Positions 15,915 to 25,931 of a stretch of DNA of 64,000 nt are shown piece after piece (within the stretch, counting starts at the first letter, position 1; each line of letters starts with the position of its first letter). A model generated the notes under the pieces. The model searched no databases, was not told the origin of the DNA, and was given only the letters and a program-made list of their open reading frames with translations. A program made the translations under genes and the position numbers. Origin of the DNA: Desmonostoc vinosum HA7617-LM4 (GTDB taxonomy: Bacteria; Cyanobacteriota; Cyanobacteriia; Cyanobacteriales; Nostocaceae); NCBI GenBank assembly GCA_019359515.1, contig JAHHHC010000003.1, forward strand, positions 248,001 through 312,000, read 5' to 3'.

Positions 15915-16065
15915 TAAGCTAATCTGCCTTTAACTTGCATAATCCTTTGCCTCAGAAAGACGCGGAGAGAAGTTGCGTGCGGGGGTTCCCCCCGTTGAGC
16001 AAACTTCGGAGGACGCGCTTAAGGGGAGACGCGGGGATGCAATTTGAATGACTATTAGCTTATCA
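15912..16065 (+). mobile_element. MITE-A copy 1 (154 bp), non-autonomous inverted-repeat element
   Basis: Bounded by 12-bp terminal inverted repeats TGATAAGCTAAT/ATTAGCTTATCA. An almost identical 154-bp copy lies inverted at 49635-49788. The interior holds smaller palindromic parts (GGGGGTTCCCCCC). No coding capacity. The left terminus supplies the stop codon of the preceding gene, and the right terminus overlaps MITE-B by TATCA. Confidence 0.85.
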
Positions 16066-16247
16066 TGCCCGTTTAAAGACTTATGATTGGGCTGACGCGG
16101 AGATAGGGAGACGCGGTGAGACAGCGAGTAAAGGAGGGTTTCCCTCCGCAGGCGACTGCGTTAGCGCAGCGTTAGCGAGCTTGCGAGCGTCACCCGAAGG
16201 GGGACAAGGGAGAAATTTTTATGATAAGTGATTAGCCGGACATGATA
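16061..16247 (+). mobile_element. MITE-B copy 1 (187 bp), non-autonomous inverted-repeat element
   Basis: Bounded by TATCATGCCCG/CGGACATGATA (11-bp imperfect terminal inverted repeats). A second copy of exactly 187 bp lies inverted at 45304-45490. The interior includes the GCGTTAGCGCAGCGTTAGCG mosaic and GTCACCCGAAGGGGGACAAG. It shares its first five bases with the right end of MITE-A. Confidence 0.85.
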
Positions 16248-16622
16248 TGAGAGAAAGCTGAGAAAAGATTTGAAAAAGTCTGGTATCTAGCAGCCCCTCA
16301 AAATCAATGCGATAAATTTTATCAAAAACCTTGTAAATACGCTTTTTTGAAGCGTATTTACAAGGTTTTTATTCAGCAAACCCTAAATATTTTTTTTACT
16401 TGCCACGATGGGCATTAGTAGATTATTTAGTCATCCCTTGCAAGTATGACCTTATAATCTATCTTGGAAAAGTTTCAAGAACTTAGTCAAAGCAAGTATG
16501 TTGATTGATGTCGGATCATAATTAATCTGCTATCCGATAGAAATCATAGCTTGTGGTTTGTTGATGCAACTGCAACTAGCTTGTGTCTCAGCTAACTCCA
16601 GATAATAGCACCAGTAACAACC
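16248..16622. other. Intergenic region upstream of tamB
   Basis: Contains the strong hairpin at 16324-16370 and AT-rich DNA likely to hold the tamB promoter. No gene seen. Confidence 0.6.
16324..16370. terminator. Perfect 21-bp hairpin with T-tract
   Basis: Arms 16324-16344 and 16350-16370 are fully complementary, loop TTTTG, with A5 and T5 ends, so it can terminate in either direction. The nearest upstream gene ends 410 nt away across the MITE pair, which may mean an unrecognised transcript ends here. Confidence 0.8.
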
Positions 16623-19600
16623 ATGACACGTCCTCCAAATCCAGAAAATGACCAGGTATCTAAGCGTCGTCTGTGGCTCCTACTTCTAGGACGTGGCAGT
16701 CTAATTATAGGTATTGTTTTACTTGTAGGAGTTGGAATTGGTGCTTGGTGGGCAAGAAATTATGTGTACAAAAATTTAGCACCTTTAGTAGAGAAAAATC
16801 TTGAGGACTTGCTTGGGCGTCCAATCAAAATTGGCAAAGTTGAACGTTTTTCCCTCTCTAGTTTAAGATTTGGCTCTCTATCCATACCAGCAACTGCCAC
16901 CGATGCAGACCAAGTAACAGCAAAAGCTGTAGATGTGCAATTCTCACCCTTGGAACTCCTATTCAGCCGAAAGTTAGCATTAAATGTCACATTAGTCCAG
17001 CCTAATGTCTACATCCAACAAGATCAAGATGGTCGTTGGGTGACGGCACAAGTTAAAGCTGGGGAAGGTAAAGGTTTTATTAAAACTGAGTTACAGACGC
17101 TAACAATCGAAGACGGGGACGTGGAATTATTGCCAGCATCGACACCAACTAAACCAAAAGGTTCTGTAGTTATAGATCAATTTGGTGGCGTTGCAAAATT
17201 TTTACCGGATAACAAAGGTGTTGGTTATGAAATAAATGGTCAACTCACCAGGGGAGGCGCTGTCAAAATTGCTGGTGAAACACAAACCTCAACATCACAA
17301 ACCAATCTCAAGGTTTTAGCACAGAATTTACAAGCCTCTGATATCAGTAGATTAATTCAGTCACCTATTGCTTTGCAATCAGGTAGCATAGACAGTAACT
17401 TAGATGTGCAAATTCCATCTGATCCCAAAGAAATAGCGATTACGGGAACAGCTACCGCTAATCAAGTTACAGCCCAAGTTCAAAATATTCCTCAACCGTT
17501 TGCCAATTCTAATGGCAGATTAAATTTCCAAGGGCAAACAATTGCTTTGGAAAATTTAACTACGAACTATGGTAAGGTTCCGGTTTTGGCGAATGGTACA
17601 GTGAATACGCAAACCGGTTTCAACCTCTCAGCACAGATTAAATCGGTCACGGCTAAAAATCTCATAGACACTCTCAAGGTGAAGTCACCAGTCATCGCAA
17701 GTGGGGAAGTACGCGCAGATATTAAGGTGCAAGGGCCAATCCAGCAACCAGTTCTGAGTGGTAGCGCTAGTAATATTAAACCTGTGCAAGTTGACCGCGT
17801 ACAATTTAAAGCTATTAACACTGACTTTCGTTTGAGTGTAGCTGGCAAAACATCCCAAATTGCTGTTTCTAATTTGAAATTAGTTCCGGCCGCAGGTGGT
17901 CAAATCACAGGAGGCGGTCAAGCGCTGTTGGGAGCTAAAAGCGATGTAAAATTTAACGTGCAAGTTGAGGATGTGTCAGCAGATATCTTGGCACGCAGCT
18001 ATGGCTTGACTACGCCTATTAGTGTGGGGAATGTTTCAGCTAAAGCAGAAGTTTCAGGCTCGCTTGGTAAACAGCCCTTAAAATTGGATATATCTAGTGT
18101 GCAAGTGACACCGCCAGCCGGAGGGCAAATTGTAGCGAGTGGTCAAGTTCAACTCGCACCCCAAGGTCAGGTAGCGGTAGATATTAAAGCTCAGGGGATA
18201 CCAGGAAATGCGATCGCCCAAGCTTACAATATTTCTACTCCCATTAATGTTGGTGGCATATCTGCCAATGCTAAAGTTGTCGGCTCTTTAGGCAGACCTT
18301 TAAATGTCAACATTGCTAGCGTTCAAGCAAACCCGGAAGTGGGGGGAAAAGTCACGGCTAATGGTCAAATTCAACTAGCACCCCAAGGTAGAGTCTCATT
18401 AAACATTCAAGCACAAAACTTACCAGGGGATGCGATCGCTCAAGCATACAACACCTCAACCCCCATCACCATTGGTACGGTATCGGCAAATTCGAGAATT
18501 TCTGGTAATCTTGGCAACCTGCGGACAGTCACACAAGTACAAGCGCCTGCTGCCACCTATCCCATTACCGGACAAGTTGTGGCAACTCAACAAAGAAATA
18601 ATATCCTCATGCCAATTGCGATCTTAAAAGTCGCAGGCGGTACTATTAGGGCGAGGGGTCAAGTTGTCCAACAAAGATGGCAAGCTTTTGTCAATGCAGA
18701 AAACATCAAGTTGAGCAGTTTTCAGCAGACACCACCGCAGTTACAGGGAGGAGTTTTAAGGAATGCGGCGTTTGATTTATCAGGTAACACCGCTTCTTTC
18801 CAACCTTCGACTATTCAAGCCACAGGAGTTGCGAATTTGAATGTAGCAGGCGGTACGGTTAATCTCAAAAAGCTAAATTTTAATGGTGGTCGTTGGCAAA
18901 CTGTTGCAAATATCTCTCAAGTTCAAGTCAGCCGTTTCTCACCACAATTACAAGGGCGACTGAATAGTAATATCCAATTGGCAGGTACAGCGACATCATT
19001 CAAGCTTCCAGATATTCGTGCCGCTGGACAAATTCGTGTTTCTCAAGGGTTAGCGTTGTTGAAACAACCTCTCACTACCCAACTGCAATGGAATGGACAG
19101 CAGCTAATTGTCCAACGCGCCACTACCCAAGGCATAAATGCGAATGGGGCGATCGCTGTCCAATCACCAGAAAATGGTACACCTAAAATCACGGGATTTA
19201 ATTTCAACGTCTCAGCTAACGATTTCAACCTCAACAATACTGGTTTTAGCGTTCCTGGAAACCAAGCCCTAGCAGGGTTACTCGATTTTAATGGGCAAGT
19301 TGTCGGCACTCCAGAGACTCCGACTGCTAGAGGTAACATCCGGCTGCGTAATTTCAAGGTCAGCGGCTTAGCGTTTGACCCACTTTTAACAGGAAACGTG
19401 AATTTTCAAGGCGGACAAGGGGCAAGACTGCAACTTGCAGGTGTACAAGATAGGATAGCGCTGAATCTGGGTGCAAATTATCGTCCCACTTCATTTTTAT
19501 TCCGGCGTGGTGGGGCAGTTGCCACGGGAAGAACAGAGGGAGAAAATTTACTCGTCAACGCCCAACAGTTTCCTCTGGCTTTAATTGGCAGTTTCTTACC

Positions 19601-22223
19601 CAACAATGCATTGAAACCTGTAGCAGGGCAATTAACCGGCAATTTAGCTGTTAACTTAAATAATTATGCGACTGCGGGAGAGATTGCGATCGCTAAACCT
19701 CGTGTTGGCAGAGTCTCAGCTGATGAGTTTCGTGGTACCATCAACTATGCTGATGGCGGTGCTAGCTTAGCTAATGGTCTATTGCGGATAGCAGGCGGCA
19801 ACATCGCCCTGAGTGGCAATTTGCAAACAGGAAACGACCCTCGATTTCAAGCCCAAGCTAATTTTGATCAACTCCCAGTTGAGAAACTCCTACAAGCCTT
19901 CGGGATTTCCGACTTTCAAGACTTTAGTGGTGAGTTACAGCCTCCCTCATTAGCAGGGGCAGAGATACTTAATACTTCGTCGGTGAGTTTACCCAACGCA
20001 GATTTACAAACGCAGTTAGCATACTTCTCGAAAATTGCTAACAATGTAGCACAGCAACAAAAGGCGGAGAAAAAAGCCGCACCGCCTTTACCTAGCCTAG
20101 CAGAATTAAAGGGTGCTTTGAGTGGAGCGATCGCTGCCAATGGTTCCTTAAGGTCTGGGTTAAATGTCGGCTTTAATTTTCTAGGTGATAATTGGCAATG
20201 GGGTAAATACTCCATCAACCAAGTCGTTGCTAAAGGCACTTTTGCCGATGGAGTCGTCTCACTCTCACCCTTGAGTGTAGGTATTAACCAGGGACAGGTA
20301 GCTTTTTCAGGACAGTTGGGAACCGAACAACTATCTGGACAGTTGCAAGTCGCTAGTTTACCTCTATCGCTTTTAGACCCTTTTATACAGAAATATCCTG
20401 TAGATATTACTGGGCAAGTAAATGCAGTAGCCAATTTAGCAGGCAGCGTCAAAGACCCCAAAGTCACAGGGGAAGTAGCGCTAGCAAATGCCACATTAAA
20501 CAAGCAACCTGTACAAACAGGACAGTTGAAATTTGACTATGACAATGCGCGTCTAAATTTTGACAGTAACTTGCTAGTGACGGGAACACAGCCAGTAGCA
20601 ATTACAGGTAGCGTACCTGCACCATTGCCTTTTGTAACTGTGCAACCAGATAGCAATCAAATTAATGTGGATGCCAACGTCAAAAACGAAGGACTAGCGC
20701 TGTTAAATGTATTTACTAACAACCAAGTAGCGTGGGTAGACGGTCAAGGACAAGTGAATGTCAACGTCCAAGGAACATTAAACCAGCCAATTATCAACGG
20801 TAATGCCACAGTCAACAACGCTACTTTTCGCGCCCAGGCTTTATCAGAACCCTTAACGAATGTTATAGGAACACTGCAATTCAATGGCGATACACTGAAT
20901 GTTGAAGGTATTCAAGGTACATACAATCAAGGGCAAGTAAATGCACTAGGCACTCTCCCCATTTTTGCACCCCAGCAAGGTATATCCAACCCTTTAACAG
21001 TATCAATAGAAAAACAACTAGATTTTAAAGTGCCGAATTTGTATGAGGGTGGTGTCAGCGGCGATATCATCATTCGAGGCACAGCCCTCAAACCTAACAT
21101 TGGTGGAGAGATTCAGTTGAGTGATGGTCAAGTCATCATCGCACAGTCTGCCACTGCTAGCTCAAAACCAACGAATACACCAGAGAATGATAACGTTATT
21201 ACCCTAGCCGAGAGTAACACCAATACAGCAGAGAATAATACTAATCCAGCAGCAACACAACAGAACAGCACTAACCCCGCAACCACAGCAGAGACTAGCA
21301 CTACAGATAGTGCAACAACCCCACCCAAATTACCCGTGGAATTTACAGATTTACGGCTAGTTTTAGGCGACGATGTTCGGATTGTTACCCAGTCCTTACT
21401 AAGCTTTGTACCAGGAGCAGCCCAGTTTAGCCAGCCCATAGCTAGCTTCCAGGCAAAAGGCGACCTAACCATCAATGGTACATTAGCAAAACCTCTTCCC
21501 GAAGGAGTCATTCGTCTCACAGGAGGACGACTCGACATCTTTTCCACTCAATTTACCTTAGCGCGGGGCTACGAACAAACTGCCCGCTTTACTCGTAGTC
21601 AAGGACTCGACCCAATTCTTGATGTCCGGTTGGTTGCAATTGTACCAGAGGCATCAGCAACGAGTAATCGCACACTCGAATCACCCCTTTCTGCGGAAAT
21701 CAGCGATGTTTCTGCTAGCAACTTTGGAACTTTACGTACCGTTCGTGTACAAGCAAGGGTTAACGGCCCAGTTAGTAAATTGACAGATAGCTTAGAATTG
21801 ACCAGCGAACCTAGCCGTAGTAGAGGAGAAATTATTGCTTTGCTGGGTGGTTCAATTCTCAGTAATTTTGGTCAAACAGATGCTGGCCAAGGGCTAACTA
21901 ATTTTGCTAGTTCAACTATTTTGGGTAGTCTGCAAGGCACTATTACTCAAATTGGCCAAGCTGTAGGTTTTAGCGAATTTCGCGTATTTCCCACCCCTGT
22001 AACTAGTCAAGCCTCAAAGAGAACTTCAGTTTTAGATTTGTCAGCAGAGGGTGTGTTTGACCTAAATCGCAATTTATCCCTCTCCCTTTCACGGGCTTTG
22101 GCTAACGATGAGCCTTTCCGTTACAACGTACTATATCGACTCAACGACGAAATTCTCATGCGTGGTTCAACCAACTTAGGCGACGATAGCAAGTTGCAAG
22201 TGGAGTATGAAACAAGATTTTAG
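16623..22223 (+). CDS. tamB: TamB-family (DUF490) translocation/lipid-transport protein
   Basis: A 1866-aa protein with one N-terminal membrane anchor (SLIIGIVLLVGVGIGAWWA, ~30-48) and a very long beta-rich repetitive body typical of AsmA/TamB proteins. The C-terminal ~450 residues form the DUF490 domain (RLTGGRLDIFSTQFTLARGY, EIIALLGGSIL, LYRLNDEILMRGSTNLGDD, ending VEYETRF). The C-terminal phenylalanine fits docking to an Omp85/TamA-type protein. It spans the periplasm and is implicated in outer-membrane biogenesis or phospholipid transport. A low-complexity Asn/Thr/Ser stretch (~1505-1560) separates body and DUF490 domain. Internal repeats (VNVGGISANAKV and similar) are visible near 470-640. 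Confidence 0.9.
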   Translation: MTRPPNPENDQVSKRRLWLLLLGRGSLIIGIVLLVGVGIGAWWARNYVYKNLAPLVEKNLEDLLGRPIKIGKVERFSLSSLRFGSLSIPATATDADQVTAKAVDVQFSPLELLFSRKLALNVTLVQPNVYIQQDQDGRWVTAQVKAGEGKGFIKTELQTLTIEDGDVELLPASTPTKPKGSVVIDQFGGVAKFLPDNKGVGYEINGQLTRGGAVKIAGETQTSTSQTNLKVLAQNLQASDISRLIQSPIALQSGSIDSNLDVQIPSDPKEIAITGTATANQVTAQVQNIPQPFANSNGRLNFQGQTIALENLTTNYGKVPVLANGTVNTQTGFNLSAQIKSVTAKNLIDTLKVKSPVIASGEVRADIKVQGPIQQPVLSGSASNIKPVQVDRVQFKAINTDFRLSVAGKTSQIAVSNLKLVPAAGGQITGGGQALLGAKSDVKFNVQVEDVSADILARSYGLTTPISVGNVSAKAEVSGSLGKQPLKLDISSVQVTPPAGGQIVASGQVQLAPQGQVAVDIKAQGIPGNAIAQAYNISTPINVGGISANAKVVGSLGRPLNVNIASVQANPEVGGKVTANGQIQLAPQGRVSLNIQAQNLPGDAIAQAYNTSTPITIGTVSANSRISGNLGNLRTVTQVQAPAATYPITGQVVATQQRNNILMPIAILKVAGGTIRARGQVVQQRWQAFVNAENIKLSSFQQTPPQLQGGVLRNAAFDLSGNTASFQPSTIQATGVANLNVAGGTVNLKKLNFNGGRWQTVANISQVQVSRFSPQLQGRLNSNIQLAGTATSFKLPDIRAAGQIRVSQGLALLKQPLTTQLQWNGQQLIVQRATTQGINANGAIAVQSPENGTPKITGFNFNVSANDFNLNNTGFSVPGNQALAGLLDFNGQVVGTPETPTARGNIRLRNFKVSGLAFDPLLTGNVNFQGGQGARLQLAGVQDRIALNLGANYRPTSFLFRRGGAVATGRTEGENLLVNAQQFPLALIGSFLPNNALKPVAGQLTGNLAVNLNNYATAGEIAIAKPRVGRVSADEFRGTINYADGGASLANGLLRIAGGNIALSGNLQTGNDPRFQAQANFDQLPVEKLLQAFGISDFQDFSGELQPPSLAGAEILNTSSVSLPNADLQTQLAYFSKIANNVAQQQKAEKKAAPPLPSLAELKGALSGAIAANGSLRSGLNVGFNFLGDNWQWGKYSINQVVAKGTFADGVVSLSPLSVGINQGQVAFSGQLGTEQLSGQLQVASLPLSLLDPFIQKYPVDITGQVNAVANLAGSVKDPKVTGEVALANATLNKQPVQTGQLKFDYDNARLNFDSNLLVTGTQPVAITGSVPAPLPFVTVQPDSNQINVDANVKNEGLALLNVFTNNQVAWVDGQGQVNVNVQGTLNQPIINGNATVNNATFRAQALSEPLTNVIGTLQFNGDTLNVEGIQGTYNQGQVNALGTLPIFAPQQGISNPLTVSIEKQLDFKVPNLYEGGVSGDIIIRGTALKPNIGGEIQLSDGQVIIAQSATASSKPTNTPENDNVITLAESNTNTAENNTNPAATQQNSTNPATTAETSTTDSATTPPKLPVEFTDLRLVLGDDVRIVTQSLLSFVPGAAQFSQPIASFQAKGDLTINGTLAKPLPEGVIRLTGGRLDIFSTQFTLARGYEQTARFTRSQGLDPILDVRLVAIVPEASATSNRTLESPLSAEISDVSASNFGTLRTVRVQARVNGPVSKLTDSLELTSEPSRSRGEIIALLGGSILSNFGQTDAGQGLTNFASSTILGSLQGTITQIGQAVGFSEFRVFPTPVTSQASKRTSVLDLSAEGVFDLNRNLSLSLSRALANDEPFRYNVLYRLNDEILMRGSTNLGDDSKLQVEYETRF

Positions 22224-22414
22224 GGGAGTGGGGAGTGGGGAGTGGGGACTGGGGACTGGGGACTGGGTAATTATCTTTCTCCCTCATCCTCCTCATCCTC
22301 CTCATCCCCCGGTTGGTGAGCGAAGTCGAACCACATCCCCCTCATCCCCAGACCTATCTCGCTAGGTATGTATTCAAATTTCCTTGTTATCATTCCATCA
22401 CTCGCTTGTCAATA
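22224..22414. repeat. Heptamer and TCCTCA repeats
   Basis: GGGGAGT/GGGGACT heptamers (six units from 22224) are followed by CTCATCCTC units and a copy of GGTTGGTGAGCGAAGTCG. These are short tandemly repeated sequences of the type known from Nostocales. Confidence 0.8.
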
Positions 22415-22433
22415 AGTACATGTATCATGTACT
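22415..22433. promoter_or_regulatory. Operator-like inverted repeat upstream of glgA
   Basis: AGTACATG-TAT-CATGTACT is an 8-bp perfect inverted repeat, 47 nt before the glgA start and just upstream of the -10-like TATAAG/TATAGT. It could bind a dimeric regulator. No regulator is known from this sequence alone. Confidence 0.5.
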
Positions 22434-22479
22434 GATATAAGTATAGTACAAATAAAGTTTTGTAAAGCGAGGGCTGCCA

Positions 22480-23958
22480 ATGTACATCGTACAAATTGCC
22501 TCGGAGTGTGCGCCTGTAATCAAAGCAGGCGGTTTAGGCGATGTCGTTTACGGGCTGAGTCGAGAATTAGAGATTCGGGGCAATTGCGTCGAAATTATTC
22601 TGCCCAAGTATGATTGTATGCGCTATGACCATATTTGGGGATTTCATGAGGCCTACAGAGACTTGCAGGTACCCTGGTATAATGCTGCAATTCACTGTTC
22701 TGTGTACTGCGGTTGGGTGCATGGACGGGTGTGTTTCTTTATCGAACCCCATTCAGGTGATAATTTCTTCAATCGGGGCTGCTATTACGGTTGTGATGAT
22801 GATAACATGCGCTTTGCATTCTTCAGTAAAGCTGCTTTAGAATTCCTCCAGCAAAGCAATAAAAAACCTAACATCATCCATTGTCATGATTGGCAAACAG
22901 GCTTAGTTCCTGTCATGCTCCATGAGATGTATAAATATCACGGCATGGAGTATCAACGGGTTTGCTACACCATCCACAATTTTAAACATCAGGGAATAGG
23001 TGGTGTACAAACTCTCTGGGCAACAGGTTTAAACAGAGAAGACTATTACTTCCAATACGATAAGCTGCGTGACAACTTTAACCCCTTTGCTTTGAACTTT
23101 ATGAAAGGGGGTATTGTTTACTCCAATGCTGTCACCACAGTTTCGCCAAACCACGCTGAGGAAGCCCGCACAACAGATATCGGTTGTGGTTTAGGTCATA
23201 CTCTGTACTTGCACAGAGATAAATTTAGTGGGGTACTCAACGGTATTGATTACGATTTTTGGAATCCTGAAATCGATCGCTACATACCCTATAACTATAG
23301 CTATGATGGTTTTGCTCAAAAACTATATAACAAAAAAGCTTTGCAAGAGCGGCTGATGCTCCGCCATTCCGATAAACCACTCATTGCTTACATCGGTCGA
23401 TTAGATCATCAAAAAGGCGTGCATCTTGTGCATCATGCTATTTATCACGCACTCAAAAAAGAAGCGCAATTTGTATTACTAGGTTCGGCGACAGAAGCAG
23501 GAATCAATGCTCAATTTCAGCATGAAAAACAATTTTTAAATAGCAATCCCGATGTCCATTTAGAACTAGGTTTTAATGAAGAATTATCCCACCTAATTTA
23601 TGCAGGGGCAGACATGATTATTGTCCCGAGCAACTACGAACCTTGTGGTTTAACTCAAATGATTGGCTTAAAGTACGGTACTGTGCCTATTGTGCGCGGT
23701 GTAGGTGGACTTGTAAATACAGTCTTTGACCGAGATTACGACCAGAATGTACCACCGGAAAACCGCAATGGCTATGTGTTTTATGACACAGACAATTATG
23801 CTCTGGAGTCAGCAATGGATCGAGCGATCGCTTTATGGATACAATATCCCCAAGAGTTCCAAAAACTAGCTATTGGGGGTATGCAATACGATTATTCGTG
23901 GAATGACCCAGGAGATAAGTATTTGGAGATTTACGACTGGATAAAACACAAATCGTAA
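22480..23958 (+). CDS. glgA: Glycogen synthase (ADP-glucose type, GT5)
   Basis: A 492-aa GT5 enzyme that extends alpha-1,4-glucan from ADP-glucose. The ADP-glucose-binding motif KAGGL is at 15-19 (family K-x-G-G-L). PNIIHCHDWQTGLVP and YTIHNFKHQG are in the N-terminal Rossmann domain. The C-terminal domain has AYIGRLDHQKGVHL, VPSNYEPCGLTQMIGLKYGT and the second glycine motif GVGGLVNTV. It stands alone between tamB and a DUF262 pseudogene. Cyanobacteria often have two GlgA types; the Y/D/C-rich N-terminal region differs from E. coli GlgA. A purine-rich GAGGG precedes the ATG. Confidence 0.93.
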   Translation: MYIVQIASECAPVIKAGGLGDVVYGLSRELEIRGNCVEIILPKYDCMRYDHIWGFHEAYRDLQVPWYNAAIHCSVYCGWVHGRVCFFIEPHSGDNFFNRGCYYGCDDDNMRFAFFSKAALEFLQQSNKKPNIIHCHDWQTGLVPVMLHEMYKYHGMEYQRVCYTIHNFKHQGIGGVQTLWATGLNREDYYFQYDKLRDNFNPFALNFMKGGIVYSNAVTTVSPNHAEEARTTDIGCGLGHTLYLHRDKFSGVLNGIDYDFWNPEIDRYIPYNYSYDGFAQKLYNKKALQERLMLRHSDKPLIAYIGRLDHQKGVHLVHHAIYHALKKEAQFVLLGSATEAGINAQFQHEKQFLNSNPDVHLELGFNEELSHLIYAGADMIIVPSNYEPCGLTQMIGLKYGTVPIVRGVGGLVNTVFDRDYDQNVPPENRNGYVFYDTDNYALESAMDRAIALWIQYPQEFQKLAIGGMQYDYSWNDPGDKYLEIYDWIKHKS

Positions 23959-23962
23959 TTCA

Positions 23963-24048
23963 CTAGCAAACTCTTGTAGGATGGGTGTCTCGTATCTCGT
24001 TGGTTCTCTTTGGCAAGCAAGACGCCTGCCCCACAAGAAAATTGATAT
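23963..24048. repeat. Dispersed REP-like hairpin sequence
   Basis: AAACTCTTGTAGGATGGGTG and GACGCCTGCCCCACAAGA form an imperfect inverted pair. It is related to CTTGTGGGGTGGGCATCTTG at 32221 and 57869. Confidence 0.6.
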
Positions 24049-24146
24049 TGCAACGTTTTAGTCTTGCCACTACTATTGGCGTGTCAAGACTAAATAAATA
24101 AGTGAATATAGCAGAAGGGCATTTAATTTTATTGAAGTAAAGGTAA

Positions 24147-25263
24147 ATGGATATTGAAGTACAAGATAGTGATGTAATTGAAAAAGATGAGGATACTGCT
24201 GAAGAAGATAGAAGTGATAATGGTGGATTGTATCCTTATGACCCAACCACAGCAGATATTGACATTAGAGAAGACCCCCAAACAGTTTTCGAGTTAATGA
24301 GAAAATATAATAATAATAAGCTGATAATTGATCCTGATTTTCAACGTAATCTAGTTTGGACACCACAAAAGAAAAGTAAATTTATTGAATCAGTAATTCT
24401 TAACTTTCCATTACCTCCTTTGTATGTTAATCAAACTGTAGAAGGTAAGTATATTATTGTAGACGGGTTACAAAGAACATCCACCTTACACGAATTTGTT
24501 AATGATGGATTTAACTTAACAGGCTTAGAAGCTTTAACAGATTTAAATGGATATAATTTTTCAGAACTTAAAGAGTTGCCAGGTGACTATCAAACAAGAA
24601 TAGAAGATAAAAAACTTTATATATACATTATTAGACCTTCTGTACCAGCCAAAGTTGTTTACGATATTTTTAATAGAATTAATACGGGTGGAACAAATCT
24701 TGAGCGTCAAGAAGTCCGAAATTGCATTTTTTCGCGGAAAATCGACTAGACTCCTCAAAGAGTTATCAGAAAAAGACTATTTTAAAAGAGCTATTGATTA
24801 TGGAATATCCCCTAGAAGGATGAAAGATAGGGAAGTTATTTTGCGCTACTTAGCATTTAAAATTTTTGATTATAAAACAGAATATCCGGGTGAATTAAGC
24901 GATTTCGTGGAAAAGGCAATGAAAGAAATTAATCTGATGAAGGATGATAAAATAGAACTTTTAAAAAATGATTTTATGAGAGTTATGAATTTAAGTTTTG
25001 AATTTTTTGGACGAAGAAACTTCCGTCTACCAGCAGCAGAAAGGAGAGGAAGAATAAATATTGCTATTTTTGAATCTGTTTCTTGTTTCTTCTCAATTAA
25101 CAGTGATGATTTTTTACAAAACCATAAAAAAAATATTCAGTACAACTTTGATAAGTTACTACAAAATCCAGAATATATTGATGCTATAAGATATGCTACG
25201 AGTAGTAAAGCTAAAGTAATTACTAGATTTAAACTTGCACAAGAAGTTTTAGGAAATGTATAA
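24147..25263 (+). pseudogene. DUF262 (ParB/Srx-like) protein, interrupted by a single-base frameshift
   Basis: Two overlapping frames together read as one DUF262 protein of about 372 aa. The 5' frame (24147-24749) has PDFQRNLVWTPQKKSKFIES, VDGLQRTSTL and FNRINTGGTNLERQEVRNCI. The 3' frame continues RGKSTRLLKELSEKDYFKRA, RRMKDREVILRYLAFKIF and so on to 25263. Removing one T from the T6 run at 24727-24732 restores NCIFRGKSTRLL, the expected family sequence. DUF262 proteins belong with GmrSD/BREX/phage-defence nucleases and DndB-like readers. Causes could be a real inactivating mutation, polymerase slippage that still yields full-length product, or a sequencing error. Confidence 0.85.
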
Positions 25264-25463
25264 TGCTTACACAAATAGAATGGAATATTGGTTAGAAAAT
25301 AAATTAAATCTAAGCTCACTAATATCACTGCACAGTTTTTCTTACTCACAACTCTCAGAATCAGAACTCATCTAGAAAAAACCTAAAAATATTGATAGGC
25401 TAAAGTTAGATTTTATCAATAAGAAGATAAAGCACGAGAACGAACTAATACCCCCTTGTAGTG

Positions 25464-25496
25464 AGACCCCCGACTTTTTGAAAAAGTCGGGGGTCT
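25464..25496. terminator. Hairpin terminator
   Basis: AGACCCCCGACTTTTT/AAAAAGTCGGGGGTCT, followed by TT. Lies between the convergent DUF262 pseudogene and the gene at 25557. The same hairpin type recurs at 47670 and, degenerate, at 61542. Confidence 0.8.
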
Positions 25497-25556
25497 TTAG
25501 GTATTTAGTAGCGCTTCTGGAAGCTTAACTACACAGCAATTTGGTAAATTTTAATA

Positions 25557-25931
25557 CTAGGGCAAAGAATCTAAATCTAAAGATTGCATGCCTTGACGTT
25601 CTACAAACAACAGCATACTATTCAACTGTAGCCAAACAAGCAAGCAAGTCAGAAGACTAATCGGTAGACCTATCCCTAAAGCCAGTGAAGAGGGAAAGCC
25701 AAATATTGCTAAGCCTGAAGAGAGAAATAAACAAGCACCAGCAGTGATGCCGATAAATGGTACAAATAATTGTTTCAATGAGGAACGCGGTTGAATATTT
25801 TCGCTGCGATCGCTAGGCCATTTCTCGACAATTACTTTTAAAGTACCAGATAAGGCAAAACCAGATGTTAACGCTATCAGTAAACCTACAAGCAACAAGA
25901 AATATGGTGGTTGTAAAGGGTAATAATACAT
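25557..25931 (-). CDS. Small membrane protein of unknown function
   Basis: A 124-aa protein with three predicted membrane segments: YFLLLVGLLIALTSGFALSG, LFVPFIGITAGACLFLSSGL and LALGIGLPISLLTCLLVWLQ, separated by a short charged loop. No named domain recognised. The C-terminal tail is soluble and acidic. It has its own start with AGGAG-like sequence upstream and lies 323 bp from the ABC1 kinase gene. Confidence 0.65.
   Translation of the reverse strand: MYYYPLQPPYFLLLVGLLIALTSGFALSGTLKVIVEKWPSDRSENIQPRSSLKQLFVPFIGITAGACLFLSSGLAIFGFPSSLALGIGLPISLLTCLLVWLQLNSMLLFVERQGMQSLDLDSLP

Noticed and set aside
21128-21547. Long antisense frames inside tamB
   Set aside because: Codon-bias shadows of a repetitive gene; the same occurs at several places in tamB and in the RTX gene.
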